A stretch of 64,000 nucleotides of DNA from UBA4744 sp963723165 (GTDB lineage Bacteria; Actinomycetota; Acidimicrobiia; Spongiisociales; UBA4744), in contig CAVRPP010000015.1 in NCBI GenBank assembly GCA_963723165.1, positions 1 to 64,000 on the forward strand. Direction: 5' to 3'. Positions 39,618 to 49,284 of the stretch are shown piece by piece. A model generated the notes under the pieces. The model worked only from the letters and a program-made list of their open reading frames with translations, ran no database searches and was not told the DNA's origin. How positions within the stretch are numbered: position 1 is the stretch's first letter; each line of letters opens with the position of its first letter. Position numbers and translations under genes: made by a program.

Positions 39618-40103
39618 GTGTCCCAGCAGGTCTCTTCTGTGAGCGGCGTTGATCTCGGTCTGGCTCTCGACATCGTGGATGGCATGGCTCCGGTCAACCA
39701 CGGCCACGTAATCCCTCTTCTCCAGGCGATCCAGGACGAGTACGGATACCTACCCGAAGAGGTGCTGCTCGCGGTGAGCGAGCAGACCCGCATCCCGGCC
39801 AGCCACCTATTCGGCGTGGCCACCTTTTACGCCCAGTTCCATCTCGAGGAACACGGACGTCACACGGTGCGAGTGTGCAAGGGAACGGCCTGCCACGTGC
39901 GGGGTCGTAAAGTCATCCAGGAAGCGGTCGACGAACATCTGAGTATCGGTCCGGGCCAGACCACCGAGGATCGACGCTTCACCCTGGAGAGCGTTGCCTG
40001 CCTCGGTACCTGTTTCTTGGCCCCGGTAGTGATGGTCGGCCACGATTACTACGGCACGGTCAACCCCGACAAGATCGGGGAGATCCTGGGTGCCTATGTA
40101 TAG
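39618..40103 (+). CDS. fdsG: NAD-dependent formate dehydrogenase gamma subunit (NuoE-like)
   Basis: A 161-residue [2Fe-2S] thioredoxin-like subunit. Cys ligands occur in VRVCKGTACHVRG and SVACLGTCFLAP, the C-x4-C ... C-x3-C NuoE pattern. It passes electrons from the large subunit to the flavin subunit. The start is GTG 39618, since the ATG at 39610 is out of frame and stops soon. It is the first gene of the fdsGBA-fdhD operon, 9 bases ahead of fdsB. Confidence 0.87.
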   Translation: MSQQVSSVSGVDLGLALDIVDGMAPVNHGHVIPLLQAIQDEYGYLPEEVLLAVSEQTRIPASHLFGVATFYAQFHLEEHGRHTVRVCKGTACHVRGRKVIQEAVDEHLSIGPGQTTEDRRFTLESVACLGTCFLAPVVMVGHDYYGTVNPDKIGEILGAYV

Positions 40104-40112
40104 GAAGCCGCA

Positions 40113-41828
40113 ATGAGCCACGACGGGACCAGAATTACCTCGCCCGCCGATTTGGGGTCGTTGCGCAAGCGGTTGATCACCGAACGCGAGGGGATCCGGC
40201 GCATCCTGGTGTGTTCGACCGGTTGCCTGGCGATCGGTGCCCGCGAGGTCGAGGCCGCCTTCCGCGAGGGAGTGGTAGCCGCGGAGCTGCAAGACGAAGT
40301 GCAGGTAGTGGCGACCGGCTGCCACGGGTTGTGTGCCATGGCGCCGGTGGTGGTGATCGAACCAGACGACGTTGTCTACGGCCGGAATCGGATCAAGTAT
40401 GTTCCCGACGTCATCGAGCAAACGGTCAAGAACGGGGAGATCATCCGCCGGTTCTGCTTTGGGCGTGACCCGGAAATGGCCCATCTGAAAGACATCCCCT
40501 TCTACGCCCACCAGACGAAGGCTGTCCTCCGTAATGTCGGTCGGGCCGATCCCAAGCAGATCGAAGACGCGATCCAACGAGGCGTCTATGGGGCCGCTGC
40601 CCACGTGTTGACCACCATGGAACCGGACCAGGTCGTTGAGGAGGTCGTCGCCAGTGGTTTGCGGGGAAGGGGTGGTGGGGGTTTTCCGGCCGGCCTCAAG
40701 TGGAAGATCTGCAAGGAGAGCCCGGGTGACACCAGGTATCTGATCTGTAATGCCGACGAAGGCGATCCGGGTGCGTTCATGGACCGCGCGCTTCTCGAGG
40801 GCGACCCGCACAGCGTTCTCGAAGGCATGATCATCACCGCCTATGCCCTCGAGGCCTCCAGGGGTTTCATCTACGTCCGGGCGGAATATCCCATTGCCGT
40901 GCAGCACATTCGTATCGCCATCGAGCAAGCCCACGAGCGGGGGTTGCTCGGCGCGAATATCCTCGGGAGCGGGTTCTCCTTGGATATCGAGGTGCGCGAG
41001 GGTGCCGGGGCTTTCGTGTGCGGCGAGGAGACGGCGATGATTGCGTCGCTCGAGGGGCAGCGGGGTATGGCTCGGCCCAAACCTCCCTACCCGGCCCTGC
41101 GCGGCTATCTCGGCCGGCCGACGATCATCAACAACGTCGAAACATTCGCCAACGTGCCGGTGATCATCAGCGATGGAGGTGCCAGATTCGCCGAGAGCGG
41201 CACGGAGGGTTCGAAGGGCACCAAGATCTTTGCCCTGGCCGGTCAGGTGAACAACACCGGCCTGGTTGAGGTGCCGATGGGGGCCACCATTCGCGAGATC
41301 GTTTTCGAGGTGGGAGGCGGTCTGCCCAAGAATCGCGAGTTCAAAGCGGTACAGATGGGGGGTCCCTCGGGCGGTTGCGTCCCGGCTTCGTATTTGGACC
41401 TGCCGATCGACTACGACTCGTTGCGGGAGGTCGGGGCGATCATGGGCTCGGGTGGGATGATCGTGATGGACGAGACGACCTGCATCGTCGACATCGCCCG
41501 CTATTTCATCTCATTCTGCGCAGAGGAGAGCTGTGGGCTGTGCGCCCCTTGCCGGTTTGGCACGGTGCGATTGCAGGAAGTCCTCGAAAGAATCTGCGAG
41601 GGGCAGGGAAGCATCGACGACCTGGATCAACTGGAGAGGTTGGGGGGAGTCGTCCAGAAGACCTCACTGTGCGGCCTCGGCCAAACCGCTCCCAATCCGG
41701 TTCTGTCAACCCTGCGCCACTTCCGCGACGAGTATCTGGCTCACGTGACCGACAAGACCTGCCCGGCCGGAGTGTGCACGGCGCTGCTTCCCGCAAAGGA
41801 AGTCTTCACGGCAGGAAAGGAAAAGTAG
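40113..41828 (+). CDS. fdsB: NAD-dependent formate dehydrogenase beta subunit (NuoF-like)
   Basis: A 571-residue flavoprotein that hands electrons to NAD+. Residues ~1-110 are an extra [2Fe-2S] thioredoxin-like domain (VCSTGCLAIG, TGCHGLCAMAP). The NuoF domain has the NAD/FMN motifs LRGRGGGGFPAGLKW and NADEGDPGAFMDRALLEGDP and an SLBB-like segment. The C-terminal [4Fe-4S] site is SCGLCAPCRFGTVR. The layout matches HndC/HoxF-type subunits. The stop abuts the fdsA start. Confidence 0.9.
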   Translation: MSHDGTRITSPADLGSLRKRLITEREGIRRILVCSTGCLAIGAREVEAAFREGVVAAELQDEVQVVATGCHGLCAMAPVVVIEPDDVVYGRNRIKYVPDVIEQTVKNGEIIRRFCFGRDPEMAHLKDIPFYAHQTKAVLRNVGRADPKQIEDAIQRGVYGAAAHVLTTMEPDQVVEEVVASGLRGRGGGGFPAGLKWKICKESPGDTRYLICNADEGDPGAFMDRALLEGDPHSVLEGMIITAYALEASRGFIYVRAEYPIAVQHIRIAIEQAHERGLLGANILGSGFSLDIEVREGAGAFVCGEETAMIASLEGQRGMARPKPPYPALRGYLGRPTIINNVETFANVPVIISDGGARFAESGTEGSKGTKIFALAGQVNNTGLVEVPMGATIREIVFEVGGGLPKNREFKAVQMGGPSGGCVPASYLDLPIDYDSLREVGAIMGSGGMIVMDETTCIVDIARYFISFCAEESCGLCAPCRFGTVRLQEVLERICEGQGSIDDLDQLERLGGVVQKTSLCGLGQTAPNPVLSTLRHFRDEYLAHVTDKTCPAGVCTALLPAKEVFTAGKEK

Positions 41829-44579
41829 ATGGCAGTTCGAACGGCTCAGAAAACGGTGACGTTGACCATCGATGATCGCCAGATCACGGCTCCAGAGGGC
41901 CAGACAATCCTCGATGCTGCCCTGGCGGCGGGTATCGACGTGCCGCGCCTGTGCCACGATCCGCGCCTCAAGCCGGTGGGAGCGTGCCGGTTGTGCATCG
42001 TCGAGATCGAAGGCCAAAGCGGCTTGCACACCTCTTGTACCCGCGAGGTTGCCGAAGACATGGTTGTTTCCACCGAGACCGACGAACTCCGCACCATGCG
42101 CAAGTCGGTGCTGGAGTTGATCTTCGGTGATCACCGGGTTTCCTGTCCCACCTGCGACAAGAATGGTGACTGCGCACTGATGGACTACGGCTATCGCTAT
42201 CAAGCCGACCAGTTCGCATTTGGGGTCTACCTACCCGGCCCGATCGTTCCCAATTTCACGACCGGAAACAAAGCGATCGCCTTTGATCCGCAGCTCTGCA
42301 TCAACTGTGGCCGTTGCGTACGAATCTGCGACGAGGTGGTCATGGCCAGCGCGCTCACCTTCAAGTGGCGGGCCGCTGGCATGGAGGTCACAACACCATT
42401 TGATGTGCCACTCAACGAGACCTCCTGCGTGCTGTGCGGGCTGTGTATTTCCACATGCCCCACCGGTGCGATGTACGACCGGGCGGCCCTCGGCAGGGGT
42501 CAGATGAAGGATTTGGAGAAGGTGCGGACCGTCTGTCCGTACTGCGGCGTCGGCTGCGTGATGGATTTGAACGTCAACCGGGAGACCAATCGGGTCGTGC
42601 TGGTCACCGCCCCGGTCGGGTGCGTGCCCAACGACGGCAATCTGTGTGTCAAGGGCAAGTTCGGACTCGAGTACGTGCACTCGCCCGAGCGGTTGACGAC
42701 TCCGCTGATCAAGGAGAACGGAGAGTTCCGTGAAGCGAGCTGGGATGAAGCCCTCGAATTAGCGGGGAGCCGGATGCGGGAGCTCCGCGACGAACATGGG
42801 CCGGCGTCAGTCGCCTTCCTCAGTTCTTCCCGTTGCACAAACGAAGAGAACTACCTGATGCAGAAGGTGGCCAGGACGGCGGGCGCCACCAACAACGTCG
42901 ACCAGTGCGCTACCACCTGTCACGCGCCTACCGTGGCCGGCCTGTCCATGTCGTTCGGGTCCGGGGCGATGACCAATTCGATTGCAGAGATCAAGGACGT
43001 CGACACCCTGTTCATCATCGGCTCCAACCCGACCGAGGCTCACCCGATCATCGGGCTCGAGATGAAGAAGGCTCTCCAGCGGGGAGCCAAGATGGTCGTT
43101 TGTGATCCGCGCAAGACCTGGGTGGCCCAACGGGCCGACGTGCACATCCAGCACAAACCCGGGACCGACAACATGCTGATCAACGCGATGATGCGTCACA
43201 TAGTCGAAAGCAACCTTCACGATCCGGAGTTCATCGAGTCGCGTTGTGAGAATTTCGACGCTTACCGCGCCAACCTCAAAGGCTTCACTGTTGAGCAAGC
43301 GGCCGAGGTGTGCGGTGTTCCCGCCGATCTGATTCGGCAGGCGGCGGAGATGTACGCGCAAGGAGACCCGTCCTCAATCTTCTATACCTTGGGGATAACC
43401 GAGCACACCTCCGGAACGGAGAATGTGCAGAACCTGGCCAACCTGGCGATGCTCTGTGGACAGATCGGCAAAGCCTCCAGCGGAGTGAATCCTCTGCGAG
43501 GCCAGAACAACGTGCAGGGTGGCTGCGACATGGGCGCCATGCCCGGCGACTTCCCCGGCTACCAGAAGGTCATAGACGAGACGGTCAGGCTCAAGTTCGC
43601 CGAAGCCTGGGGGGTAGAGATCCCCACCAACAAAGGCGGCGTGATCACCGACTTCATCGAACAGGCGGGGGAGGGGGTCCTGCGGGGCTTCTATGTCTTC
43701 GGGGAAGACCCGGTGCTGTCCGAACCGAACCAGGCCAAGGTGATTGCCAGCCTCGAGAACCTCGACTTCCTGGTGTGCCAGGAGATCTTCATGTCCGAAA
43801 CCGCCAAACTTGCGGATGTGGTGCTGCCGGCCTCTAGCTTCGCCGAGAAGGACGGGACCTTCACCAATACCGAACGGCGAGTCCAGCGGGTCCGCAAGGC
43901 CGTTGATCCGCCCGGCCGGGCGAAGCCGGACTGGGAGATCATTTGCCTGATGTCAACCGCCATGGGCCACCCGATGTCGTACAAGAACGCCGGTGAGATC
44001 TTCGACGAAATGGCGAGTCTCACCCCCAGCTATGGCGGGATGAGCTTCGATCGGATCGACGAGGTCGGTCTCCAGTGGCCTTGCCCGACGCCGGATCATG
44101 AGGGCACAGGGTTCCTCCACGAGGGCCGTTTCACCCGGGGTCTGGGAGTGTTTCACGAAATCAACTTCCGGGAGGCGGCCGAGCTGCCCGACGATGAGTA
44201 TCCGTACATACTCTCGACGGGCCGCACCCTCTACAACTACAACATCGGGAACATGACGCAGAAGACGGGGGCCATCCGGCAGAAGCAGAAAGAGAGCTTC
44301 GTCGAGATGCACCTGAGCGACGCCCAACGTCTGGGCGTCCGCGACGGAGATCCGGTGGTTGTGGCGACCCGTCGCGGCGAGGTCACGGTGAAGGCGAAGG
44401 TAGGGGACCGGACCCGGCCCGGGGCATTGTGGATGCCATTTCATTTCGTCGACCAGCCGACCAACCGAATCACCAACGATGCCTTCGACAACGTCACCCG
44501 CACCGCTGAGTACAAGGTGTGCGCTGCGACCATCACCAAAGCAGTCGTGGAGCCCTCGAATCTGTTGGTATCGACGTGA
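41829..44579 (+). CDS. fdsA: Molybdopterin formate dehydrogenase alpha subunit (Cys type)
   Basis: A 916-residue catalytic subunit oxidising formate to CO2. From the N-terminus: a [2Fe-2S] ferredoxin domain (CHDPRLKPVGACRLC), a His-Cys3 [4Fe-4S] site (DHRVSCPTCDKNGDC), two [4Fe-4S] clusters (CINCGRCVRIC, CVLCGLCISTC), then the Mo-bisMGD enzyme with CPYCGVGC. The active-site residue is Cys364 in QCATTCHAPTVAGL, replacing selenocysteine, so no in-frame TGA is needed. The C-terminal cofactor-binding domain is complete. It sits between fdsB and fdhD. The complex probably couples formate oxidation to NADH. Confidence 0.93.
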   Translation: MAVRTAQKTVTLTIDDRQITAPEGQTILDAALAAGIDVPRLCHDPRLKPVGACRLCIVEIEGQSGLHTSCTREVAEDMVVSTETDELRTMRKSVLELIFGDHRVSCPTCDKNGDCALMDYGYRYQADQFAFGVYLPGPIVPNFTTGNKAIAFDPQLCINCGRCVRICDEVVMASALTFKWRAAGMEVTTPFDVPLNETSCVLCGLCISTCPTGAMYDRAALGRGQMKDLEKVRTVCPYCGVGCVMDLNVNRETNRVVLVTAPVGCVPNDGNLCVKGKFGLEYVHSPERLTTPLIKENGEFREASWDEALELAGSRMRELRDEHGPASVAFLSSSRCTNEENYLMQKVARTAGATNNVDQCATTCHAPTVAGLSMSFGSGAMTNSIAEIKDVDTLFIIGSNPTEAHPIIGLEMKKALQRGAKMVVCDPRKTWVAQRADVHIQHKPGTDNMLINAMMRHIVESNLHDPEFIESRCENFDAYRANLKGFTVEQAAEVCGVPADLIRQAAEMYAQGDPSSIFYTLGITEHTSGTENVQNLANLAMLCGQIGKASSGVNPLRGQNNVQGGCDMGAMPGDFPGYQKVIDETVRLKFAEAWGVEIPTNKGGVITDFIEQAGEGVLRGFYVFGEDPVLSEPNQAKVIASLENLDFLVCQEIFMSETAKLADVVLPASSFAEKDGTFTNTERRVQRVRKAVDPPGRAKPDWEIICLMSTAMGHPMSYKNAGEIFDEMASLTPSYGGMSFDRIDEVGLQWPCPTPDHEGTGFLHEGRFTRGLGVFHEINFREAAELPDDEYPYILSTGRTLYNYNIGNMTQKTGAIRQKQKESFVEMHLSDAQRLGVRDGDPVVVATRRGEVTVKAKVGDRTRPGALWMPFHFVDQPTNRITNDAFDNVTRTAEYKVCAATITKAVVEPSNLLVST

Positions 44580-44611
44580 CGGTCCAACGGACGACCCGAT
44601 AGTCTGGCGTT

Positions 44612-45406
44612 GTGCAACCCACCGAACAGCGCGACGTACTGAGGATCGGTGCCGATAGCGAGTTGGAAGTAGATGATCACCTCGCCGCCGAAGCTCCGCT
44701 CGAGATCCGGCTGGGTGATACCCCCATCGCCGTCTTGATGCGCACTCCCGGGTGGGAGGCCGACCTCGCCCTCGGGTTCGCCATCACGGAGGGGATCATC
44801 CTCCGACCGGAGGAGATCATCGGTGTTCGTCGAGTACCCGGCGATGACGAGGGCAATCGTTGGGAGATATTGCCGGCCGAGGGTGTGGTCATCGATCCGG
44901 AACAGTTCCGTCGCAATCTCTATACCAGCTCTTCGTGTGGGGTCTGCGGGAAGGCATCGATCGATGCTGTCCGGATCGCCTCGCCACCCCTTCCGGACGG
45001 CCCGATAGTGGATCGAGTCATCATTCTGTCACTGCCCGAGCGCATGGCCACTGTGCAGGAGTTTTTCGCATTGACCGGGGGCCTCCACGCAGCGGCGGCG
45101 TTCACCCCCGATGGAACGTTGCTGGCAGTGCGGGAGGATATCGGGCGCCACAACGCGGTCGACAAACTGGTTGGGGCACTCGCCGCCGAAGCCTGGCCTT
45201 TACCCGAGTTGGTGATGCTGGTTTCCGGGCGGATTTCGTTCGAGATGGTCCAGAAAGCGGCGGTGGCCGGGATCTCGCTGGTGTGCGGGGTGTCGGCCGC
45301 CTCCTCACTGGCCGTGGACCTGGCGAAGGAATTGGGGGTCACGGTGGTTGGGTTCCTCGACAGCGATAGCTTCAACGTCTACTCGGGCGCACAGCGGGTG
45401 TTGTGA
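44612..45406 (+). CDS. fdhD: Formate dehydrogenase accessory sulfurtransferase
   Basis: A 264-residue FdhD that delivers sulfur to the molybdenum cofactor of formate dehydrogenase. The catalytic Cys pair is in SSSCGVCGKASIDAV. LMRTPGWEADLALGFAITEG (~40-60), REDIGRHNAVDKLVGA and SGRISFEMVQKAA are the conserved blocks. The start is GTG 44612, 32 bases after fdsA. Its presence supports the assignment of the operon as a formate dehydrogenase rather than a hydrogenase. Confidence 0.93.
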   Translation: MQPTEQRDVLRIGADSELEVDDHLAAEAPLEIRLGDTPIAVLMRTPGWEADLALGFAITEGIILRPEEIIGVRRVPGDDEGNRWEILPAEGVVIDPEQFRRNLYTSSSCGVCGKASIDAVRIASPPLPDGPIVDRVIILSLPERMATVQEFFALTGGLHAAAAFTPDGTLLAVREDIGRHNAVDKLVGALAAEAWPLPELVMLVSGRISFEMVQKAAVAGISLVCGVSAASSLAVDLAKELGVTVVGFLDSDSFNVYSGAQRVL

Positions 45407-45454
45407 CCCCGTCTTGTGTCCGGCGGTAGTGCATGGATCCGTGACGTGTAGTAT

Positions 45455-45466
45455 CGTTATATAACG
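45455..45466. promoter_or_regulatory. Perfect 12-bp palindrome CGTTATATAACG
   Basis: An AT-rich dyad in the short gap between fdhD and the degraded lipoprotein gene, about 10 bases before the GTG at 45476. It is the size of a GntR-type operator. It may also serve as a -10 region (TATAAC). Confidence 0.4.
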
Positions 45467-45475
45467 CTGTCGGAC

Positions 45476-46130
45476 GTGATGAGGGCCGGTTTGATCGGGG
45501 GCATGGTGAGCAGAGTGACGCCCGTCCGGATGGCCGGTCTGCTGCTGACGTTTGCGCTGGTCGGCGCGGCGTGCACGACCGAACAGGCTGCGCCAACAAC
45601 GACAGGGGCGACCACAAGCACCAGTTCGACCAGCACGACCACGAGCGCGGTTGTGGAAACCACCAGCACCACGTCGATGGACCAACGGATCGCCGAAGTG
45701 ACCGAGATCGTGCGGCAAGTCGATTTCGGTTGGTTCGATGCCATCTACCGCAAGGACGAAGCGGCGCTGGCTGATGTGGTTGCCGTTCAGGAGAGCTTCG
45801 ACACTAGGTGTCGAGTTGATGGCCGACAATTCGTTCTTTGTCGTCGAGCCGACCCTGGACGCGAACCTGTGATCGAGGTGCAAGAGCTCCTCATCGACCG
45901 GGTAGATTGCTAGCTGTTTCGTATTTCGTGGACGCTTTCGGGGTCCAGCGGGAAAGGAGGTGCTGCCGAGCGACTGCGCTTATTGGCCACGGCCGTCTGA
46001 TGGCGGTGGCGGTCTGCCTACCAGGGCGATGTGTGGGAAGAGGCCTGCAACAATTCACCAGGGCGAACCAGATTACCGTGAAACTGGACTCTTCACCGCT
46101 AGTGCGTTGTCGATCTTGTTGGCGGGTTAA
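45476..46130 (+). pseudogene. Secreted lipoprotein gene, frameshifted remnant
   Basis: The start is well preserved: a hydrophobic signal and lipobox (LLTFALVGAAC), a Thr-rich linker and QRIAEVTEIVRQVDFGWFDA. The frame then breaks repeatedly. Protein-like pieces appear in successive frames: ADNSFFVVEPTLDAN near 45823, PVIEVQELLIDRVDC near 45868, and LAVSYFVDAFGVQRE near 45915. No single frame covers more than 145 residues. Function unknown. The next gene is probably a separate secreted protein rather than its continuation. Confidence 0.55.
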
Positions 46131-46257
46131 GCGCCCCGGTTGTGGCTGAAGAGGCAGTCGTTGCACTGCTTCGTCGAGACCGAGCGGGATCACACCAAAT
46201 GGCAAAAGCACGTACAACAAGATCTGCTGGCTCGTTGGAGCCGACGGCGCCTCAACA

Positions 46258-46956
46258 GTGACGATCACAACGCCACCTGTCCTCTACCCGCAACTTGGCT
46301 CGAATGTCGACGGCACTGAGTGCTGGTACTGGACCACGACGGTCACTCAGTTTGTGATTATCTCGAGAGACGGCAGCCTGGCGACGATAGGCGAGGATCT
46401 GGGTCCAGGAGTTGCTATAGACACGACGGTCACGGCCTGCGAGGGGATACCCGGCGAGGATCTGCGCAGCGTGGCGTGGGATTACCTCAAACAGTGGCTC
46501 CTGGCCGAGCCCGAGATCGGACTAAGCCCGCAATCCAGCGGGATTACCGGGTTCGAAACCTACGTCTGGTCGCCCATCCCCGAGCCAATCGTCGGCACGC
46601 TGACCTCGCCGCTCGGGACCACCCTCCAGACTCGGGCGTGGGTAGATCAGGTGGTGGTCGATTGGGGCGATGTCACCACTTCGCCGCTGGTGCTTACCGA
46701 GGCTCAGCTGGGCCGCTTTGCCGCCTATCCGGACGGCTCCGTCTTCCACGTCTACGAGACCAAGACGTGCAACGAGGTGGAGCAGACAGGGTGCTTCGCG
46801 GATGTCGACGGCTATCCGTTGACGGTGTCCTTCCGGTGGCAGGCGGCCTACCGCGTGGGGACGAACCCTTGGATCGATATTGGGCCTGCAACGCCTTCCG
46901 CAACACTGCCGTATCCAGTCGATGAGGTGATCAGCAGGATCACGACCACCGGCTAG
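46258..46956 (+). CDS. Hypothetical secreted or surface protein
   Basis: At least 232 residues from GTG 46258. The open frame extends further upstream to ~46153, without a good start or signal peptide there, so the 5' end may be damaged. Core phrases ECWYWTTTVTQFVIISRDG, ETYVWSPIPEPIVGTLTSP, VDQVVVDWGD and YPVDEVISRITT, plus a CNEVEQTGC loop, recur in extracellular actinobacterial proteins of unknown function. Its stop TAG lies inside the target-site duplication of the insertion sequence that follows. Confidence 0.55.
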   Translation: MTITTPPVLYPQLGSNVDGTECWYWTTTVTQFVIISRDGSLATIGEDLGPGVAIDTTVTACEGIPGEDLRSVAWDYLKQWLLAEPEIGLSPQSSGITGFETYVWSPIPEPIVGTLTSPLGTTLQTRAWVDQVVVDWGDVTTSPLVLTEAQLGRFAAYPDGSVFHVYETKTCNEVEQTGCFADVDGYPLTVSFRWQAAYRVGTNPWIDIGPATPSATLPYPVDEVISRITTTG

Positions 46957-48040
46957 CTGTGCTCCGCGGGGAGGTTGTCCTGGAGGATGCTGATGGGGGT
47001 GGCCCATTTGAGCGATCCGTGGGGTCGGTGGTGATTGTAGAAGTGGATGAAGCGGTGGTAGTGGTCGGTCCGTTGGTTGTCTGAGGTCCAGGGGCGGATA
47101 TAGGCCCATTCCTCGAGAAGGATGCGGTGGAATCGTTCGACTTTGCCGTTGGTTTGGGGCCGGCGGGGTCGGGTCTTCTTGACTTCGGTGCCGGTTTCCG
47201 CTGCAGGCGCGATGCCACAGTCCGGACCGGTAGCAGGACCCGTTGTCAGTTATGACCCGTTTCGGAGTGATTCCGATCGACTGGTACCAGGCGGCGGTTG
47301 TCCTCCAGAACCCAGCGGCGGTGGCGGCTTGTTCGTCGGTGTGGATCTCGGAGTAAGCGATCCGGGTGCGGTCGTCGATAGCGGTGTGGATGTAGCGGTA
47401 ACCGACCCGGCGGCTTTTGGCCTGCTCCCCTGGATAGCCTTTCCCTCGGATACGCCAGCCGCCACCTGGAGGGATCCCAGCAAGTTTCTTGATATCGACG
47501 TGGATCAGCTCACCAGGAGTGTCTCGCTGATACCGACGTGGCTACCCATGTCGGGTGGCGCGGTCACCCCGATCCAAGCGTCCCAGGCCGGCCCGGTTGA
47601 GGATATTCTGCACCGTCGAGGCAGCTAACCCGACCTCGAACCCAATATGGTCCGCGCCCCAACGGCGTTTGCGGCGGAGATGAATCACCCGACGCCGTAT
47701 CGACCTCGGGGTCCGGTTCGGTGATCGATGCGGCCTCGACGACCGATCCTCCAAACCGGCTTCACCCTCAGCGAGGTATCGATCGCGCCACTTACGTACC
47801 GTCTTCGCATCAACCTGGAACCGCTCCGCTGCGGCTTCCACCGTCCACCCCCGATCCAGTACACAACCAACCATCCGACGCCGCCCCTCCACCGTAAGCG
47901 GCGCATTCGGATGCTGAGGTCTACCGTTGGACATGAGCCCTCCTTCGAGTCGTGAGTCCTTCAACCCACAGTCTCGCAAGGAGGGCTCAACCAATCACAC
48001 CATCCCAACAGGGACAACGTCCCCGGTTGTCACAGCTAGC
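46952..48040 (-). mobile_element. IS481-type insertion sequence with 6-bp target duplication
   Basis: The element is 46958-48034 (1077 bp), ends TGTG...CACA. The left end and the reverse complement of the right end share TGTG, CGGGGA and TTGTCC at matching positions, giving imperfect terminal inverted repeats of ~23 bp. Flanking GCTAGC at 46952-46957 and 48035-48040 is the target duplication. It encodes one transposase on the minus strand, now inactive. Transposition by this copy would need a helper. Confidence 0.85.
46953..47934 (-). pseudogene. IS481-family transposase, inactivated
   Basis: The N-terminal helix-turn-helix region is intact from ATG 47934 behind AAGGAGGG (PLTVEGRRRMVGCVLDRGWT, AERFQVDAKTVRKWRDRYLA). 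An in-frame TAG follows RATRHG near 47544. The same frame then continues through the first DDE region (ELIHVDIKKLAGIP, YIHTAIDDRTRIAYSEIHTDE, RVITDNGSCYRS). Near 47190 a frameshift precedes TRPRRPQTNGKVERFHRILL, which holds the last catalytic Glu. One nonsense and one frameshift together make it non-functional. Its final TAG is supplied by the target duplication. Confidence 0.88.
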
Positions 48041-48053
48041 CGGCCCAAGACAG

Positions 48054-48102
48054 GTTTTGGCGCCTAATAGGGCGGATATACGCGCAAGTTAGGCGCCAAA
48101 AC
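48054..48102. promoter_or_regulatory. 49-bp palindromic element, copy 2
   Basis: Perfect 14-bp arms GTTTTGGCGCCTAA and TTAGGCGCCAAAAC around 21 bases, ATAT at exactly the same internal position as in copy 1 and the same total length. It ends 19 bases before the ATG of the MenC-like gene. Confidence 0.7.
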
Positions 48103-48121
48103 TGAAAAAGAAGGCAGACTG

Positions 48122-49252
48122 ATGGTCATGGGTATCGAACGGCTCACTGTGCGAGAGATTGAACTGCCGCTCCGCTCGCCGTTTGTCACGGCATACGGGC
48201 AGGTTGACCACCGGCGGCTGCTGTTGGTGGAGTTGGAGGACCGGGACGGCATTCCTGGCTGGGGGGAATGCGTGGCGGGGGCCGTTCCGGGCTACACCGC
48301 TGAGACCGTCGACTCGGCGTGGATGACCATCACCGAGGAACTTGCTCCGGTCATGCTGGGTCAGGACGTCGAAGACCCGTCGGGTTTCTTCGACGCACTC
48401 GGCGACATCGCCCCCGACCATCCCATGGCTCGCGCCGCCATCGAGATGGCCTGTTGGGACCTGGCCGCGCGACGGGAAGGTCTGCCGCTGGCCGAACTGC
48501 TGGGTGGCACCCGGACCGAGGTTCCGGCCGGGATTGCTCTGGGAATGGCCGGGACACCGGACGAGGCGGCTGCGGCGGCGGCCGAGGCCGTCGGGCAGGG
48601 ATACCGGCGGGTCAAGCTCAAGATCCAACCAGGTGCCGACCTCGACGTCCTACGAGCGGTACGGGAAAGGGTTGGCGATTGGGTAGCGCTGACCGTGGAC
48701 GCCAACGGCGCCTACACCCGCGACGACTTCGACCACCTTGTCGGTCTTGATGAGTTCGGGCTCCAGATGATCGAGCAGCCGTTGCGTGCCGATGACTTCG
48801 AAGGTCACGCCGACCTGCAGCGACGTTTGGCGACGCCGGTGTGCCTCGACGAGTCGATCACCACGATCGCCGACCTCGAACACATGATTGCTCTGGGGGC
48901 TGGACGAGTGGTCAATCTGAAGCCGGGTCGGGTCGGCGGCTTCACAACGGCATTGACGATGGTCGATCGGACTCTCGCTGCCGGCCTGGATCTCTGGGTG
49001 GGGGGTATGCTCGAAACCGGGATCGGCCGGGCGCACAACGTCGCTCTCGCCTCGCTCGACGCCTTTGCGCTGCCGGGTGATCTGAGCCCAAGCGAACGGT
49101 ACTGGGTCCAGGATATTGTGGACCCACCCTGGACGATGAGGGCGGGGAGCTTGCCGGTTCCCCGGACCGAGCCAGGAATGGGAGTGTTCCCCATCCGGGA
49201 GACAATCCAAACTTTGACGATCCGGGTCCAGGACATCCACGTCGCGGACTGA
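48122..49252 (+). CDS. menC: Enolase-superfamily enzyme: o-succinylbenzoate synthase / N-succinylamino acid racemase type
   Basis: 376 residues. The catalytic pair KxK is VKLKI (~160-164), metal ligands are Asp in TVDANGAY, Glu in IEQPL and Asp in CLDESIT, and the second Lys is NLKPGRVGG. ETGIGRAHNVALASL and LPGDLSPSERYW are typical of the OSBS/NSAR branch. It dehydrates SHCHC in menaquinone synthesis, racemises N-acylamino acids, or does both; no men genes are adjacent to decide. It starts at ATG 48122 behind AGAAGG. Confidence 0.82.
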   Translation: MVMGIERLTVREIELPLRSPFVTAYGQVDHRRLLLVELEDRDGIPGWGECVAGAVPGYTAETVDSAWMTITEELAPVMLGQDVEDPSGFFDALGDIAPDHPMARAAIEMACWDLAARREGLPLAELLGGTRTEVPAGIALGMAGTPDEAAAAAAEAVGQGYRRVKLKIQPGADLDVLRAVRERVGDWVALTVDANGAYTRDDFDHLVGLDEFGLQMIEQPLRADDFEGHADLQRRLATPVCLDESITTIADLEHMIALGAGRVVNLKPGRVGGFTTALTMVDRTLAAGLDLWVGGMLETGIGRAHNVALASLDAFALPGDLSPSERYWVQDIVDPPWTMRAGSLPVPRTEPGMGVFPIRETIQTLTIRVQDIHVAD

Positions 49253-49284
49253 CCCACTGAGCCCTCGAACTTGAAGGAGCAACC

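Noticed and set aside
41829..44579. Selenocysteine formate dehydrogenase
   Set aside because: The active-site position is a Cys codon (TGT at 42918) and there is no in-frame TGA or SECIS-like hairpin.
45476..46956. The lipoprotein remnant and the following secreted protein as one gene
   Set aside because: The second part begins with a protein-like block of its own and resembles a separate external family; I could not join them by one or two frame changes.
47122..47628. Plus-strand ORF across the insertion sequence
   Set aside because: It is the antisense of the transposase reading frame.
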